Source of the DNA: Evansella vedderi | GTDB taxonomy: Bacteria > Bacillota > Bacilli > Bacillales > Salisediminibacteriaceae | NCBI RefSeq assembly: GCF_030813435.1 | Contig: NZ_JAUSUG010000001.1 | Span: forward strand, 62,001 to 126,000 | DNA length: 64,000 nt | Reading direction: 5' to 3' | In this document: one piece after another, positions 25,763 to 35,312 of the stretch | Layout of the letters: each line of letters opens with the position of its first letter | How positions within the stretch are numbered: the stretch's first letter is position 1 | Notes under the pieces: generated by a model | The model's input: only the letters and a program-made list of their open reading frames with translations | What the model was told of the DNA's origin: nothing | Database searches by the model: none | Program-made: the position numbers and the translations under genes

Positions 25763-27700
25763 GTGGAACGTATCAGTACCTATCCATTCTCAGCAATCGT
25801 CGGTCAAACCTCTGTGAAAAAGGCGATTCTATTAAACTTAATAAATCCAAAAATCGGGGGAATTCTTTTATCTGGTCAAAAAGGAACGGCTAAATCTACA
25901 ATTATTCGCGGTATATCACATATTGATTCCGAAAAAAAGGTGATCGAATTACCCCTTAGCATTACAGAAGATCAATTAGTGGGAGATGTTGATTTAGAAA
26001 AAACAATTCAAACGGGAATAAAGCAGTTTAAGCCTGGTGTATTACATCGAGCGCACGAGCAGATTTTATATATTGATGAAGTGAATCTATTGAACCAGCA
26101 TATTATAAAAATGCTCGTTGATTCCAACTCATCAGGAATTACCGTTGTAGAAAGAGAAGGAATTTCTGCTTCCTATGAATCACAATTTATTTTAATTGGC
26201 TCCATGAACCCTGAGGAAGGTAATGTATCACCGCAAATTCTTGACCGCTTCGGATTATATGTCCATGTAGAAGGGGAAGAAGATGTCAATACAAGGGTAG
26301 AAGTAATGAAAAGAAGGTTAGCGTTTGAAACAAATAAGGAAACCTTTATGGAACAGTTTAAAGATGAATCCCATGCAATTCAAAAGAAAGTCGAAGAGAG
26401 TAGAGTACGTTTAGCCTCGATGAATGTTACGGAAAAAATGATGAGCGATGCTGCTGTAATTGCTAAGGAGGCAAACTGTGAAGGGCATCGTAGTGATTTA
26501 GTTTTAATTGAAACGGCGAAGGCGATGGCTGCTTTAGATGGAAGAGAAGAAGTTAAAACAGAGGACTTCTATGAGGCTGCTAAATATGTCCTTCCTCACC
26601 GACAGAAAGAAGAAAACTCTTCTACACCACAGTCGGAGAAAAATAATGAAAATCCATCCAACAAGGCAGAAGAGATGGCAAATGATCTAGATGAGCAACA
26701 GAATGAACAGGCGGAAGAAGAAAGCACGAATTCAGAGCATACAAATTCTTCTCCTTTAAATAGAATCGTTAATGAAGGGGACTCACAGGAAAAAGATAGT
26801 GATCCAAACGAAAAAAAACCGAACCACCCTATTCCGAACGAACAAGAGGGTATAGCAGAGATCGGTGAAGAAATGGATATAAAGGCTTTAAAGGATCTTA
26901 AAGCCTTTATTAGCGACCAGAAGGTACGAGAAGGTAGCGGGAAGCGTTCCGTTGCAAGGACAGAAACGAAACAGGGACGTTATGTTAAAGCGACTATACC
27001 ACGTGGCAAAGTAACAGATTTAGCATTAGCTCCTACGCTACGTGCAGCTGCACCTTACCAAAAAAATCGTACAAAACGAGAAGGAATATTTTTTACCATT
27101 GAACAACAAGATTTGCGTCAAAAGGTAAGAGAAAAAACAATTGGTAATACGTTGTTATTTTTAGTAGATGCTAGTGGGTCTATGGGAGTAAAGAAGCGAA
27201 TGGAGGCAGTAAAGGGAGCCATCCTTTCTTTGTTGCAAGATGCGTACCAAAAGCGAGACGAAGTTGGAATGATAGCTTTTCGTAACAACCGTGCCGATGT
27301 CGTTTTAGATATTACTGGCAGTGTTGATATGGCACATAAACAATTGAAGGAATTACCTACGGGAGGAAAAACCCCTTTAGCTTTAGCACTAGTAAAAGGT
27401 TATGAGAAATTAAATCATGTAAACCAACAGGGATCTAATATAATTCCTTTTCTAATTCTTGTTACAGATGGAAGGGCAAACGAAGCCTATAGTGGTAAGT
27501 ACCCACCATTAGATGAAGCCCTGATAATCGCGAAAGAAATCAGAAATGAAAATGTTCCTTCTCTTATCATTGATACAGAACAAAGCAGGGTTCCTTTAGG
27601 GTTGGCGAAAAAGCTGGCCGAACACCTCGGTGGAATGTACGTTAAACTTGATGAAATGAAATCATCCAGTATTTACGAAGCAGTTAAAAAGAACATCTGA
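25763..27700 (+). CDS. ChlD/BchD-type fused AAA+ and von Willebrand A chelatase subunit
   Basis: A 645-residue protein. An N-terminal AAA+ domain (1-280) with intact Walker A GQKGTAKST and LYIDEVNLL is followed by an acidic Glu/Asn/Gln-rich linker (about 285-370) and a VWA domain (about 460-645). The MIDAS motif is complete: DASGSMG, a Thr in GGKTPLA and VTDGRAN. D subunits bridge the I-subunit ring and the chelating subunit. GTG start at 25763 after GGGAGGG. Together with 24822 this gives the full I and D pair. Confidence 0.9.
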   Translation: MERISTYPFSAIVGQTSVKKAILLNLINPKIGGILLSGQKGTAKSTIIRGISHIDSEKKVIELPLSITEDQLVGDVDLEKTIQTGIKQFKPGVLHRAHEQILYIDEVNLLNQHIIKMLVDSNSSGITVVEREGISASYESQFILIGSMNPEEGNVSPQILDRFGLYVHVEGEEDVNTRVEVMKRRLAFETNKETFMEQFKDESHAIQKKVEESRVRLASMNVTEKMMSDAAVIAKEANCEGHRSDLVLIETAKAMAALDGREEVKTEDFYEAAKYVLPHRQKEENSSTPQSEKNNENPSNKAEEMANDLDEQQNEQAEEESTNSEHTNSSPLNRIVNEGDSQEKDSDPNEKKPNHPIPNEQEGIAEIGEEMDIKALKDLKAFISDQKVREGSGKRSVARTETKQGRYVKATIPRGKVTDLALAPTLRAAAPYQKNRTKREGIFFTIEQQDLRQKVREKTIGNTLLFLVDASGSMGVKKRMEAVKGAILSLLQDAYQKRDEVGMIAFRNNRADVVLDITGSVDMAHKQLKELPTGGKTPLALALVKGYEKLNHVNQQGSNIIPFLILVTDGRANEAYSGKYPPLDEALIIAKEIRNENVPSLIIDTEQSRVPLGLAKKLAEHLGGMYVKLDEMKSSSIYEAVKKNI

Positions 27701-27721
27701 TTCAAGGAGGAGGCAAGATTA

Positions 27722-30700
27722 ATGAAGATAACGGTATTAACTACATCGACAGCGGCAATTAGTGACCTTATTCATACGTATGAGAGTAGAATTCCGAAAA
27801 CGGTCGGGGAATTAATTGATTTACAATTATTTGATGTGGAAAATTATGTAGAAGCTCAAATACCAAAAATGAAAGCTCGAATTATAGATTCTCAAATAGT
27901 GTTACTAGATTTACATGGTACGCCACAACAACTAAATCAGGAAGTAATAAGTAGTTTATCATTATCGACCCAGTTTGTAGTTCCCATCAATGGTGAAAGA
28001 GGTGAGCTTCAAAACTATTTTAAGCTAGGAAGTTTATCTGCTCAAGATTTAGAAGGGGAGAAGCAACACGGTCGTCCATTAAGCTTAATAGAAAAAAAGC
28101 AAAGACTTAGTGAGAAGTTATCAAAGGAAAAACTACAGGATTTTAAGAATTACATAAAAATCGTAGAATATTGGAGATTAGCTGGAGAAACAAATATGAA
28201 AAGTCTTCTTTTCTTCCTTTTAAAAGGATATGGAAGCTATTTCGGTTTATCCAGTACGGAAAAAGCAGCGATTCCCTCCTTCGATGTTCCAAAAGGCGTA
28301 CAGGAAACAGCTATCTATAATCCAATAACGGATCAGATTTTTAGCTCTTATGAAGAACTCGTTCAACATAGTGAATTCGATGAAAAGAAACCATCTGTTG
28401 GGATTGTATTTACGAATTACAGCTACCCTGTTCGTACAACAGACGCCATTTCAGAAATGATGCGAAGACTGCAGAAGTTTGCAAATGTTGTACCTATTTC
28501 CTATTCAAGGGGAAGTGTGCAGGAAATAGAGAAACTACGGAAATTTTTAATAGACAGTAATGGATCAAGAATTGATCTCCTATTGAACTTTGTACCATTC
28601 CGTTTAGGGGCAGGTCCTGTAGGGGGAAACCCTGAAATTGGCAAGCAATTTTTGGAAGAATTAAATGTACCAGTCTTACATCCATTTTTTATTACAAGAC
28701 GAAAAAGAGAAGATTGGGAAGCATCTTCACAAGGGGTAACTTCTTCAGAATTTTCCGTTTCTGTTATGCTTCCGGAGCTGGACGGGAATATTGAAACGAT
28801 ACCAGTAGGTGTCATGGATTCAGTAGAACGAAATGAAGCGTTCGATGTGGAAATTAAGCAACTCCATTTAATTGAAGACCGTGCAGAGAAATTAGTTTCT
28901 CGAGTAGAACAATGGCTGAATCTTAGGAGAAAACCAAATCATCAAAAGAAGGTAGCGATTATTGGATATAATTATCCTCCAGGAGAAGGGAACGTCTTTG
29001 GTGGATCTTTCCTTGATACGTTGGCTTCCTTAGAAACAATAATAAAACGCCTTCATAAGGAAGGATACGAGATCCCTGTTTTAACGAAAGAACAATTACA
29101 AAAAAAGTTTGTTGAAGGGAAAATCGTAAATTCACCTGAATGGGTAAGCGGTGATGAACAAATTGATTATATTCGCTATAAAAGAGATAAATATGAGACT
29201 GTGCTTAATGACAAGATCCTAAACGATGTAGAAAAAGAATGGGGACGAACACAAACCATGATGACGGATGAAGGTGAATTTTTAATCCCTGGGGTTATGG
29301 AAGGTCAGACATTTATCGGTTTGCAGCCAACTCGCGGTATTCACGAGAACCCTGAGAAGTCATACCATGATAAAAGCCTGCCGCCGCATCACCAGTATAT
29401 TGCGTATTACCAGTGGTTAAAGGAAGAGTTCAAAGGGGATGTCATTATCCATGTAGGTACACACGGCACATTAGAATTTCTATCTGGAAAAGAGTGTGGC
29501 ATGTCAGGTGACTGCTACCCTGACCTATTAGTTAATGATATTCCTCATTTATATCTTTACTATACTGGAAACCCAGCGGAAGCCATGATAGCCAAACGCC
29601 GCTCTCATGCCGCTCTTATTAGCTATCAGTCTCCGCCATTCCAAGAAAGTGAATTATATGGGGAGCTGCTGCCATTAGAGACGCTGTTTAATGAATATCA
29701 TGAAGTGGAAAGAACCAATCCAGAGCAAGGGAAAGAATTAGAACAAAAGCTAATGGAAAAATCAAAAGAATTACATTTTGCTGTGGAAGATATAGAGGAA
29801 TTAGAAAAAGAGCTTTACCGTATAAAGAGTTCCTTAATTCCGACTGGGCTACATGTGTTTGGTACAGCCTATTCGGAGAAGGAAGCAGCGGATTATATGA
29901 AATTCGTGTTGAAGTTTGATCGGGGCAGTATCAAGTCACTCCCTAAGCTCATAGCGGAATCCAAACAATTAAATTATGATGTTTTAACAGGGGAGAATAA
30001 CACAAAAGAGATTGCAATGATTAATGAAGAAGTAGATCAACTTATTAAAGAGTATGTGACAGAAGGTAAACTTTGCCATCATGTATTTGGTAAAGAAGAG
30101 TTAAAGCAGCAGATTACAGACACACTCCAGTTCGGTATGGAAGCTTATACAGCTAGTCAGCAAAACAATGAATTAGAAGGGTTAATAAAAGCTCTAAACG
30201 GTGAGTTCATCCCTGCTCGATTAGGAGGAGATATGGTACGGGATCCTTCCGTTTTTCCAACAGGCTGTAATTTATATCAATTTGATCCGCGGCTCGTTCC
30301 TAGCGAAAGTGCTTATGAAAGAGGGAAGAAAGTAGCCGATCAGACGATAGAGAAATATTTAAATAAAACGGGTAATTATCCAGATAAGGTAGGGGTTGTT
30401 CTTTGGGGCTTAGAGACATCTCGTACACAAGGGGAAACGTTAGGACAAATCCTGCATTATTTAGGTATTAAAGTGATCCATCGGCCAGGAATGATTAGGC
30501 AGACGTATGAAATAGTTCCAATCGAAGAATTAGGACGGCCAAGAATCGATGTGGTATTAAATATAAGCGGCATGTTTAGAGCCATGTTCCCTAATATGAT
30601 AGAGGATCTTAGTGACTTATTCATCCAAATAAGTGAACGTAAGGAAACAGAAGAAGAAAACTTTATGAAAAGAAATACAAATCAAATTTTAGAGCAGTTA

Positions 30701-31465
30701 AAATCGGAGGGGTTAGGTAATGAAGAGGCTATGGAGCTAGCCTCCGCCCGTATTTTTGGTCCTTCGGAAGAGGAATACGGTACCAATGTTACAAGTTTAA
30801 TTGAAACGAAAAATTGGGAAGAGGAAGCTCAAATTGGTCAATCCTACCTTAACAGCTTACAGCATGTGTATACGAAAAATCACTACGGTAAACCGATGAA
30901 AGAACTACTAACTACCCATTTAAAGAAGGTTGAAATCATCTCGCAAATTCGCAGTACGCCTGAACATGAAGTAGTAGATTTAGACCACTATTATGAGTAC
31001 TTCGGTGGAATGTCTAAATCGGTAGAGAATGCCAAAGGGGCAAAGGCAGAAGTCTATATAAGTGATACAACCACAAGTCAAATTGAAACGGAAGACGTGG
31101 AGCATGCCATTGCAAGAGGGGTAAGAACAAGAATAACGAATCCGAAATGGATCGATGCCATGCTAGAGCATGATTATCACGGTGTACAAAAGATTGCGGA
31201 AAGGTTTGAAAATATTTTAGGATTAGCAGCCACTACAAATAAAGTGGATAACTGGATTTTTAATCGTCTCCACTCTACTTATATTGAAAATGAAGAGTTG
31301 AAAAAAAGATGTACGGAAAATAACCGATGGGCTTATCTTCACATGGTAGAAACCTTATTAGAAAGCAACCAGCGAGGGTATTGGGAAGCGACAGAAGAGC
31401 AGTTAAATGAGCTAAGAAATACGTATTTAGATTTAGAAGGAAGTATGGAGGAAACGACTGTTTAA
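27722..31465 (+). CDS. cobN: CobN/ChlH-like chelatase large subunit
   Basis: A 1247-residue protein of the CobN/magnesium-chelatase H family, full length. Recognisable blocks are VIIHVGTHGTLEFLSGKECGMSGDCYPDLL (about 578-607), PEAMIAKRRS-like NPAEAMIAKRRSHAALISYQSPP, LGGDMVRDPSVFPTGCNLYQFDPRLVPS, LWGLETSRTQGETLGQILHYLG and RPRIDVVLNISGMFRAMFPN. It binds a tetrapyrrole and inserts the metal with the I and D partners. No other cobalamin-synthesis gene is present and the operon has Zur boxes, so a zinc-related substrate seems more likely than cobalt. Strong AGGAGGAGG before the start. Confidence 0.88.
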   Translation: MKITVLTTSTAAISDLIHTYESRIPKTVGELIDLQLFDVENYVEAQIPKMKARIIDSQIVLLDLHGTPQQLNQEVISSLSLSTQFVVPINGERGELQNYFKLGSLSAQDLEGEKQHGRPLSLIEKKQRLSEKLSKEKLQDFKNYIKIVEYWRLAGETNMKSLLFFLLKGYGSYFGLSSTEKAAIPSFDVPKGVQETAIYNPITDQIFSSYEELVQHSEFDEKKPSVGIVFTNYSYPVRTTDAISEMMRRLQKFANVVPISYSRGSVQEIEKLRKFLIDSNGSRIDLLLNFVPFRLGAGPVGGNPEIGKQFLEELNVPVLHPFFITRRKREDWEASSQGVTSSEFSVSVMLPELDGNIETIPVGVMDSVERNEAFDVEIKQLHLIEDRAEKLVSRVEQWLNLRRKPNHQKKVAIIGYNYPPGEGNVFGGSFLDTLASLETIIKRLHKEGYEIPVLTKEQLQKKFVEGKIVNSPEWVSGDEQIDYIRYKRDKYETVLNDKILNDVEKEWGRTQTMMTDEGEFLIPGVMEGQTFIGLQPTRGIHENPEKSYHDKSLPPHHQYIAYYQWLKEEFKGDVIIHVGTHGTLEFLSGKECGMSGDCYPDLLVNDIPHLYLYYTGNPAEAMIAKRRSHAALISYQSPPFQESELYGELLPLETLFNEYHEVERTNPEQGKELEQKLMEKSKELHFAVEDIEELEKELYRIKSSLIPTGLHVFGTAYSEKEAADYMKFVLKFDRGSIKSLPKLIAESKQLNYDVLTGENNTKEIAMINEEVDQLIKEYVTEGKLCHHVFGKEELKQQITDTLQFGMEAYTASQQNNELEGLIKALNGEFIPARLGGDMVRDPSVFPTGCNLYQFDPRLVPSESAYERGKKVADQTIEKYLNKTGNYPDKVGVVLWGLETSRTQGETLGQILHYLGIKVIHRPGMIRQTYEIVPIEELGRPRIDVVLNISGMFRAMFPNMIEDLSDLFIQISERKETEEENFMKRNTNQILEQLKSEGLGNEEAMELASARIFGPSEEEYGTNVTSLIETKNWEEEAQIGQSYLNSLQHVYTKNHYGKPMKELLTTHLKKVEIISQIRSTPEHEVVDLDHYYEYFGGMSKSVENAKGAKAEVYISDTTTSQIETEDVEHAIARGVRTRITNPKWIDAMLEHDYHGVQKIAERFENILGLAATTNKVDNWIFNRLHSTYIENEELKKRCTENNRWAYLHMVETLLESNQRGYWEATEEQLNELRNTYLDLEGSMEETTV

Positions 31466-31549
31466 TAAATCAGTAGACCACGTACGAAAAACAGGGATGC
31501 TTAATAGCTTTGAAAGTAGCCAATTAAATGATGAAAGTGAGTGGAAGTG

Positions 31550-32005
31550 ATGTCTAGTGTGATAATTTTTGCCTATGGAGCACCTGGTTCTATGGACAAT
31601 CTGAAAGAATACTATACGCATATACGCCATGGCAATGCACCAAGTGAGGAGGAATGGAGGCTGTTAAAGAACAATATCTATAATATTGGAAAAACAGACC
31701 TTCTATGCTCGATCACAGAACGCCAAGGGGAGGCTTTAATACACTCGCTGAAACCCTATTTTGAAGCTAAAGTGAAAGGGTATACCGCTTATAAACATAC
31801 TGCCCCTTTTGTGGAAGATGTAGCATGTGATTTGTTATCTGTTACTTCTAATATTGAAGTCTTATATGATATCGGATATGATTGCCAGCCATTATGTAAA
31901 AAGTGGGGCTTAGAATTTATAAGAACAGAGATTCCTACCGACTCCTATGATTTTATCATTGCCCTAACGAATATTGTAAAAAGAAAGGGTTACAACCTTC
32001 AGTAA
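31550..32005 (+). CDS. Half-size ferrochelatase-like protein
   Basis: A 151-residue protein. Residues 1-95 match the N-terminal part of ferrochelatase (FAYGAPGSMDNLKEYYTHIR, ITERQGEAL, YTAYKHTAPFVEDV). Residues 100-151 match its extreme C-terminus (IEVLYDIGYDC, then a region ending IIALTNIVKRKG). The middle, about 160 residues with the catalytic His of the SAHS motif (His183 in B. subtilis), is absent; the Glu of (L/I)EVLYD is kept. The frame is intact, so it is either an in-frame deletion relic or a small chelatase/chaperone like short CbiX. Start 31550 is chosen over a GTG at 31541. It follows cobN by 84 nt. Confidence 0.75.
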   Translation: MSSVIIFAYGAPGSMDNLKEYYTHIRHGNAPSEEEWRLLKNNIYNIGKTDLLCSITERQGEALIHSLKPYFEAKVKGYTAYKHTAPFVEDVACDLLSVTSNIEVLYDIGYDCQPLCKKWGLEFIRTEIPTDSYDFIIALTNIVKRKGYNLQ

Positions 32006-32087
32006 AGTTCAGATGAATAGTTATTAAAGATAATATGGACAATGCACCGAGAGGCTCCATGGATGCGGTTAAGAAATTATAGAAATG

Positions 32088-32219
32088 AGGCTGGGACATA
32101 ACTAAAGTGTTTAAATGAAAATACGAACAATGCAATACCATAGCGAAGTATATTTCCGAAGCGATTTATATGCTCCGTTCCGATTTCTCATTAATTAAAC
32201 ACTTTTGTCCCAGTCCTCA
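32088..32219. repeat. Dispersed palindromic repeat, family A (copy 4)
   Basis: GAGGCTGGGACATAACTAAA at the left, AAATACGAACAA and GCGAAGTATATTTCCGAAGC inside, and ACTTTTGTCCCAGTCCTCA at the right. It sits between the convergent chelatase operon and catalase gene, where its hairpin could act as a two-way terminator. Confidence 0.8.
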
Positions 32220-32222
32220 TTT

Positions 32223-33782
32223 TTAATATGGGTCAGATGGGTGTCCCATTTCCTCTGCTTCTCTAACAGCTTCATCCATTTTTGTATCAAGATTATCATT
32301 ACCTGCTTTTTCTATTCCTTCTTTAATTCTTCTTCCGTAGTCTTCATCACATTGAGTGAGCATGTCTACCATGCGGTCTTGAATTTCTTTTCTACAAGCA
32401 GCGAGAGCACTAGAGAGGTTAGATATTAATTCTTCACGCTCCCAATCACTAAATCTTCGATATGTTTCACCAGCTTGTCCAAAGTTATTTTCCCTTGATA
32501 TTTTCTCTCTCTTCAAATTTCCTTCAACATAAGGTTCATGTTCTTTACCTGGATTCTCCGCTTCTTTTAAACCACCAATAATAGAAGGTTCATAATTTAC
32601 ATGTGGATTTTGATATTTTCCAAAATCCGTTCTAAAATCCATTTGTCCTCCTTCTTGGTTGGTTGCAACATGCTTTTTGGCCTTATTAATTGGCAGTTGT
32701 AAATAGTTAGATCCCACACGGTAGCGTTGTGTATCAGAGTACGAGAATGTTCTCCCTTGGAGTAATTTATCATCTGAGAAATCAAGCCCATCCACTAAGA
32801 CACCTGTTCCAAATGCAGCTTGTTCCACTTCTGCAAAATAGTTTTCCGGGTTTTTATTAAGGACCATTTTACCGACCTTATACCAAGGGAAGTCTTCTTT
32901 ATACCAAAGCTTTGTAGGGTCTAATGGATCGAAGTCTAACTCTGGATGCTCCCCATCTTCCATAATTTGAACATAAAGCTCCCATTCTGGATAATCTCCT
33001 TGTTCAATTGCTTCATAAAGGTCTTGAGTAGCATGATTAAAGTTTTTGGCTTGTATTTGGTCTGCTTCCTTTTGGGTCAAGTTTTTAATTCCTTGAACAG
33101 GTTCCCAGTGGTACTTTACTAATACTGCTTTCCCTTCTTCGTTTACCCACTTATACGCGTGCACACCTGAGCCTTGCATCTCTCGATAATTGGCAGGTAT
33201 GCCCCATGGTGAAAATAAAAAGGTAATCATATGCATGGACTCAGGAGTTTGGCATAGGAAGTCAAACATCCTTTCAGGGTCTTGTATGTTTGTAACTGGG
33301 TCTGGTTTAAAGGAGTGTACCATATCTGGAAATTTTAACGGATCTCTAATGAAAAAAATCTTCAAATTATTTCCGACTAAGTCCCAATTCCCATCTTCCG
33401 TATAAAATTTTACAGCAAATCCCCTTGGGTCACGCAATGTTTCAGGGGAATGCCCTCCATGCACTACTGTGGAAAAACGAACAAATACTGGAGTTTGATT
33501 TTCCGTATTCGTAAACACTTTAGCACGAGTATATTTAGAGATAGGTTCATCTCCAACTTTACCGTATGACTGAAAATACCCGTGCGCACCAGCTCCACGG
33601 GCATGTACGACACGTTCAGGAATCCTTTCACGATCAAAGTGGGTCACTTTTTCTAAGAAATCATAATTCTCTAATGTTGTGGGACCTCTATTACCTACCG
33701 TTCGGACACTTTGGTTATTTGTAATTGGATGTCCCTGACGATTCGTTAACATATCGTCTTCATTATGTTGTTCATGAGTCAT
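32223..33782 (-). CDS. Haem catalase
   Basis: A 519-residue monofunctional catalase. The distal His motif is [13 protein letters not shown], the Asn region is [29 protein letters not shown], and the proximal haem Tyr lies in [21 protein letters not shown]. The C-terminal tail after residue 460 is acidic and helical. Decomposes hydrogen peroxide. The neighbouring cotJ operon (CotJC is a manganese catalase) may hint at a spore-related role, but no sporulation promoter was confirmed. Start after GGAGGTTACATAC. Confidence 0.92.
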   Translation of the reverse strand: MTHEQHNEDDMLTNRQGHPITNNQSVRTVGNRGPTTLENYDFLEKVTHFDRERIPERVVHARGAGAHGYFQSYGKVGDEPISKYTRAKVFTNTENQTPVFVRFSTVVHGGHSPETLRDPRGFAVKFYTEDGNWDLVGNNLKIFFIRDPLKFPDMVHSFKPDPVTNIQDPERMFDFLCQTPESMHMITFLFSPWGIPANYREMQGSGVHAYKWVNEEGKAVLVKYHWEPVQGIKNLTQKEADQIQAKNFNHATQDLYEAIEQGDYPEWELYVQIMEDGEHPELDFDPLDPTKLWYKEDFPWYKVGKMVLNKNPENYFAEVEQAAFGTGVLVDGLDFSDDKLLQGRTFSYSDTQRYRVGSNYLQLPINKAKKHVATNQEGGQMDFRTDFGKYQNPHVNYEPSIIGGLKEAENPGKEHEPYVEGNLKREKISRENNFGQAGETYRRFSDWEREELISNLSSALAACRKEIQDRMVDMLTQCDEDYGRRIKEGIEKAGNDNLDTKMDEAVREAEEMGHPSDPY

Positions 33783-33895
33783 GTATGTAACCTCCTTTTT
33801 TTAACTGTATTACTATTCCCTGAAATGAAATGGAAATATGTAAGTAACGAAGTGAAATTTTTACATTTTGTTAAAAATCAAAAGGAAGTTGATAT

Positions 33896-33932
33896 TACAG
33901 GGGAAATCGGTTCATCTTGGATTTCCCCTGTA
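33896..33932. terminator. Perfect 13-bp hairpin between cotJC and catalase
   Basis: TACAGGGGAAATC (33896-33908) pairs with GATTTCCCCTGTA (33920-33932) over an 11-nt loop. No strong T-run follows on either strand, so it may be a processing or attenuation structure. It separates the cotJ operon from the catalase gene. Confidence 0.55.
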
Positions 33933-33982
33933 TCTATTTATCTTTTAAGGAGACTTGATGCTGGGGGACTTTAAGTGTTTAT

Positions 33983-34552
33983 TTAGAATATTTTCTTTCT
34001 GTCCCTTTCTTCCTTAAGCATTTCTACTGCTTCACGGAAACGTTGCGAATGAACGATTTCTCTTTCTCTAAGAAAACGAAGGCCGTCATTTAAATCTGGA
34101 TCATCACTCATATCAATAATCCATTGATAGGTTGCCCGTGCCTTTTCTTCTGCAGCAATATCTTCGTATAAATCTGTGATTGGATCTCCTTTTGCTTGAA
34201 TATAGGATGCTGTGAAAGGAACACCACTAGCATTTTGATAAAATAACGCATTATCATGATTCACGTAATGATCCTCAATTCCTGCCGCCTTCAACATCTC
34301 TGGGGTGGCATCCTTCGTCAACTTATAAATCATCGTTGCGATCATTTCTAAATGGGCAAATTCTTCCGTTCCAATATCCGTGAGTAAACCAATGACTTTA
34401 TCTGGAATCGTATAACGTTGGTTTAAATAACGGAGTGCAGCGGCAAGTTCACCATCGGCTCCGCCATATTGTTCAATCAAATATTTAGCTAGTCTAGGAT
34501 TACATTCGCTTACCCTTACTGGATATTGCAGCTTTTTCTCATAAATCCACAT
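33983..34552 (-). CDS. cotJC: Spore coat protein CotJC (manganese catalase family)
   Basis: A 189-residue di-manganese catalase-like protein. MWIYEKKLQYPV, then metal-site helices: GADGELAAALRYLNQRY, TDIGTEEFAHLEMIATMIYKL, DIAAEEKARATYQWIID and REREIVHSQRFREA. Length and order match CotJC. Last gene of cotJABC. In B. subtilis these proteins join the inner coat of the spore. Confidence 0.95.
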   Translation of the reverse strand: MWIYEKKLQYPVRVSECNPRLAKYLIEQYGGADGELAAALRYLNQRYTIPDKVIGLLTDIGTEEFAHLEMIATMIYKLTKDATPEMLKAAGIEDHYVNHDNALFYQNASGVPFTASYIQAKGDPITDLYEDIAAEEKARATYQWIIDMSDDPDLNDGLRFLREREIVHSQRFREAVEMLKEERDRKKIF

Positions 34553-34571
34553 ATTTTCTCCCCCTTCTTAT

Positions 34572-34838
34572 TTATATCTGCCATGGCCAAGGTGGATCGT
34601 TCCAATTCCATGGATAATCACTATAGCTGTTACCAAATTGTTGGAGCGGACCGAACTTTTCTTCAAATTGATTCTTTAAGATTCTTCTTGCGTGAGAGAA
34701 TTCATTAAATTGTGTTATTGCATTATAGTCATCAGGGTGAGTATCTAAGTATAAAGTTAACTCAACTAGAACGAAGTCTAACGTTTGAAGCTCTTCCATC
34801 ATCGTATAAAACTCTTGAGGCAGCTGCTTATTACTCAT
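34572..34838 (-). CDS. cotJB: Spore coat protein CotJB
   Basis: An 88-residue protein, MSNKQLPQEFYTMMEELQTL...LYLDTHPDDYNAI ending in a Trp/Pro-rich tail (PWNWNDPPWPWQI), as in CotJB. Start at 34838, with GGAGAGGTCC upstream; it overlaps the end of cotJA by eight nt. Structural coat role with CotJA and CotJC. Confidence 0.93.
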   Translation of the reverse strand: MSNKQLPQEFYTMMEELQTLDFVLVELTLYLDTHPDDYNAITQFNEFSHARRILKNQFEEKFGPLQQFGNSYSDYPWNWNDPPWPWQI

Positions 34839-35064
34839 AAGGACCTCTCCTTTTCTCATTGGGTCCGTAATAAGGATCATAAAATACTTTCCATAGAGTT
34901 CCAGCCTTCAGTGCTTCTTTTGGTGAAAATTGTTCTAAGTTCTGGGGTTGATAACCTAAATAAAGTTGGGCCGGAGTATAATATGTCTTCTCGCGAACTG
35001 GTGGACAGGGATCGAAAGGACTAATATAAGGATGGTACGTTTTCCTAAGGGTAAAGTTCTTCAC
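34831..35064 (-). CDS. cotJA: Spore coat protein CotJA
   Basis: A 77-residue protein containing YHPYISPFDPCPP and TPAQLYLGYQPQNLEQFSPKEALKAGTLWKV, the CotJA signature. First gene of cotJABC, with GGAGGAGTGATGTG before its start. The 5' region (35065-35240) contains AATTGAAATCAATCTCAATT, an imperfect inverted repeat that vaguely resembles a Fur/PerR-family site; I do not assign it. Confidence 0.93.
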   Translation of the reverse strand: MKNFTLRKTYHPYISPFDPCPPVREKTYYTPAQLYLGYQPQNLEQFSPKEALKAGTLWKVFYDPYYGPNEKRRGPYE

Positions 35065-35230
35065 ACATCACTCCTCCTTCCATTTAATTGAAATCAATCT
35101 CAATTAGTATATGAGGAACAGTGATTGTCTTAGCACCATAGATAAACCACAACTGAGGGTAGATTCATCCAGAGAGATTTAATTAAACAGATACGATGTT
35201 TTTTTTATTTTGACCATTATATAAATGAAT

Positions 35231-35291
35231 TTGACCGTGAGTATTAAATCCATTAAACTGTATGTAAATCGTAATTATTACGATTTACATA
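35231..35291 (+). promoter_or_regulatory. Promoter with a near-ideal palindromic Zur box
   Basis: TTGACC (35231-35236), 17 bp, TAAACT (35254-35259). From 35261 to 35291 runs a perfect 31-nt palindrome with TATGTAAATCGTAAT as left arm and its exact complement on the right; the core is the Zur box ATCGTAAT-T-ATTACGAT. It covers the start region of the SufU-like gene. Confidence 0.9.
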
Positions 35292-35312
35292 CAGAGATAG
35301 GGGAGGGATTAA

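Noticed and set aside
27722-31465. Cobalamin biosynthesis locus
   Set aside because: Only the chelatase subunits and an importer are present, no other cob/cbi gene, and the promoter has Zur boxes.
31498-31551. Small gene between cobN and the ferrochelatase-like gene (MLNSFESSQLNDESEWK)
   Set aside because: Seventeen codons without a ribosome site; it may be the frame-shifted end of cobN's old C-terminus.
35086-35112. Fur or PerR box before cotJA
   Set aside because: The inverted repeat AATTGA...TCAATT has the wrong core for either consensus.
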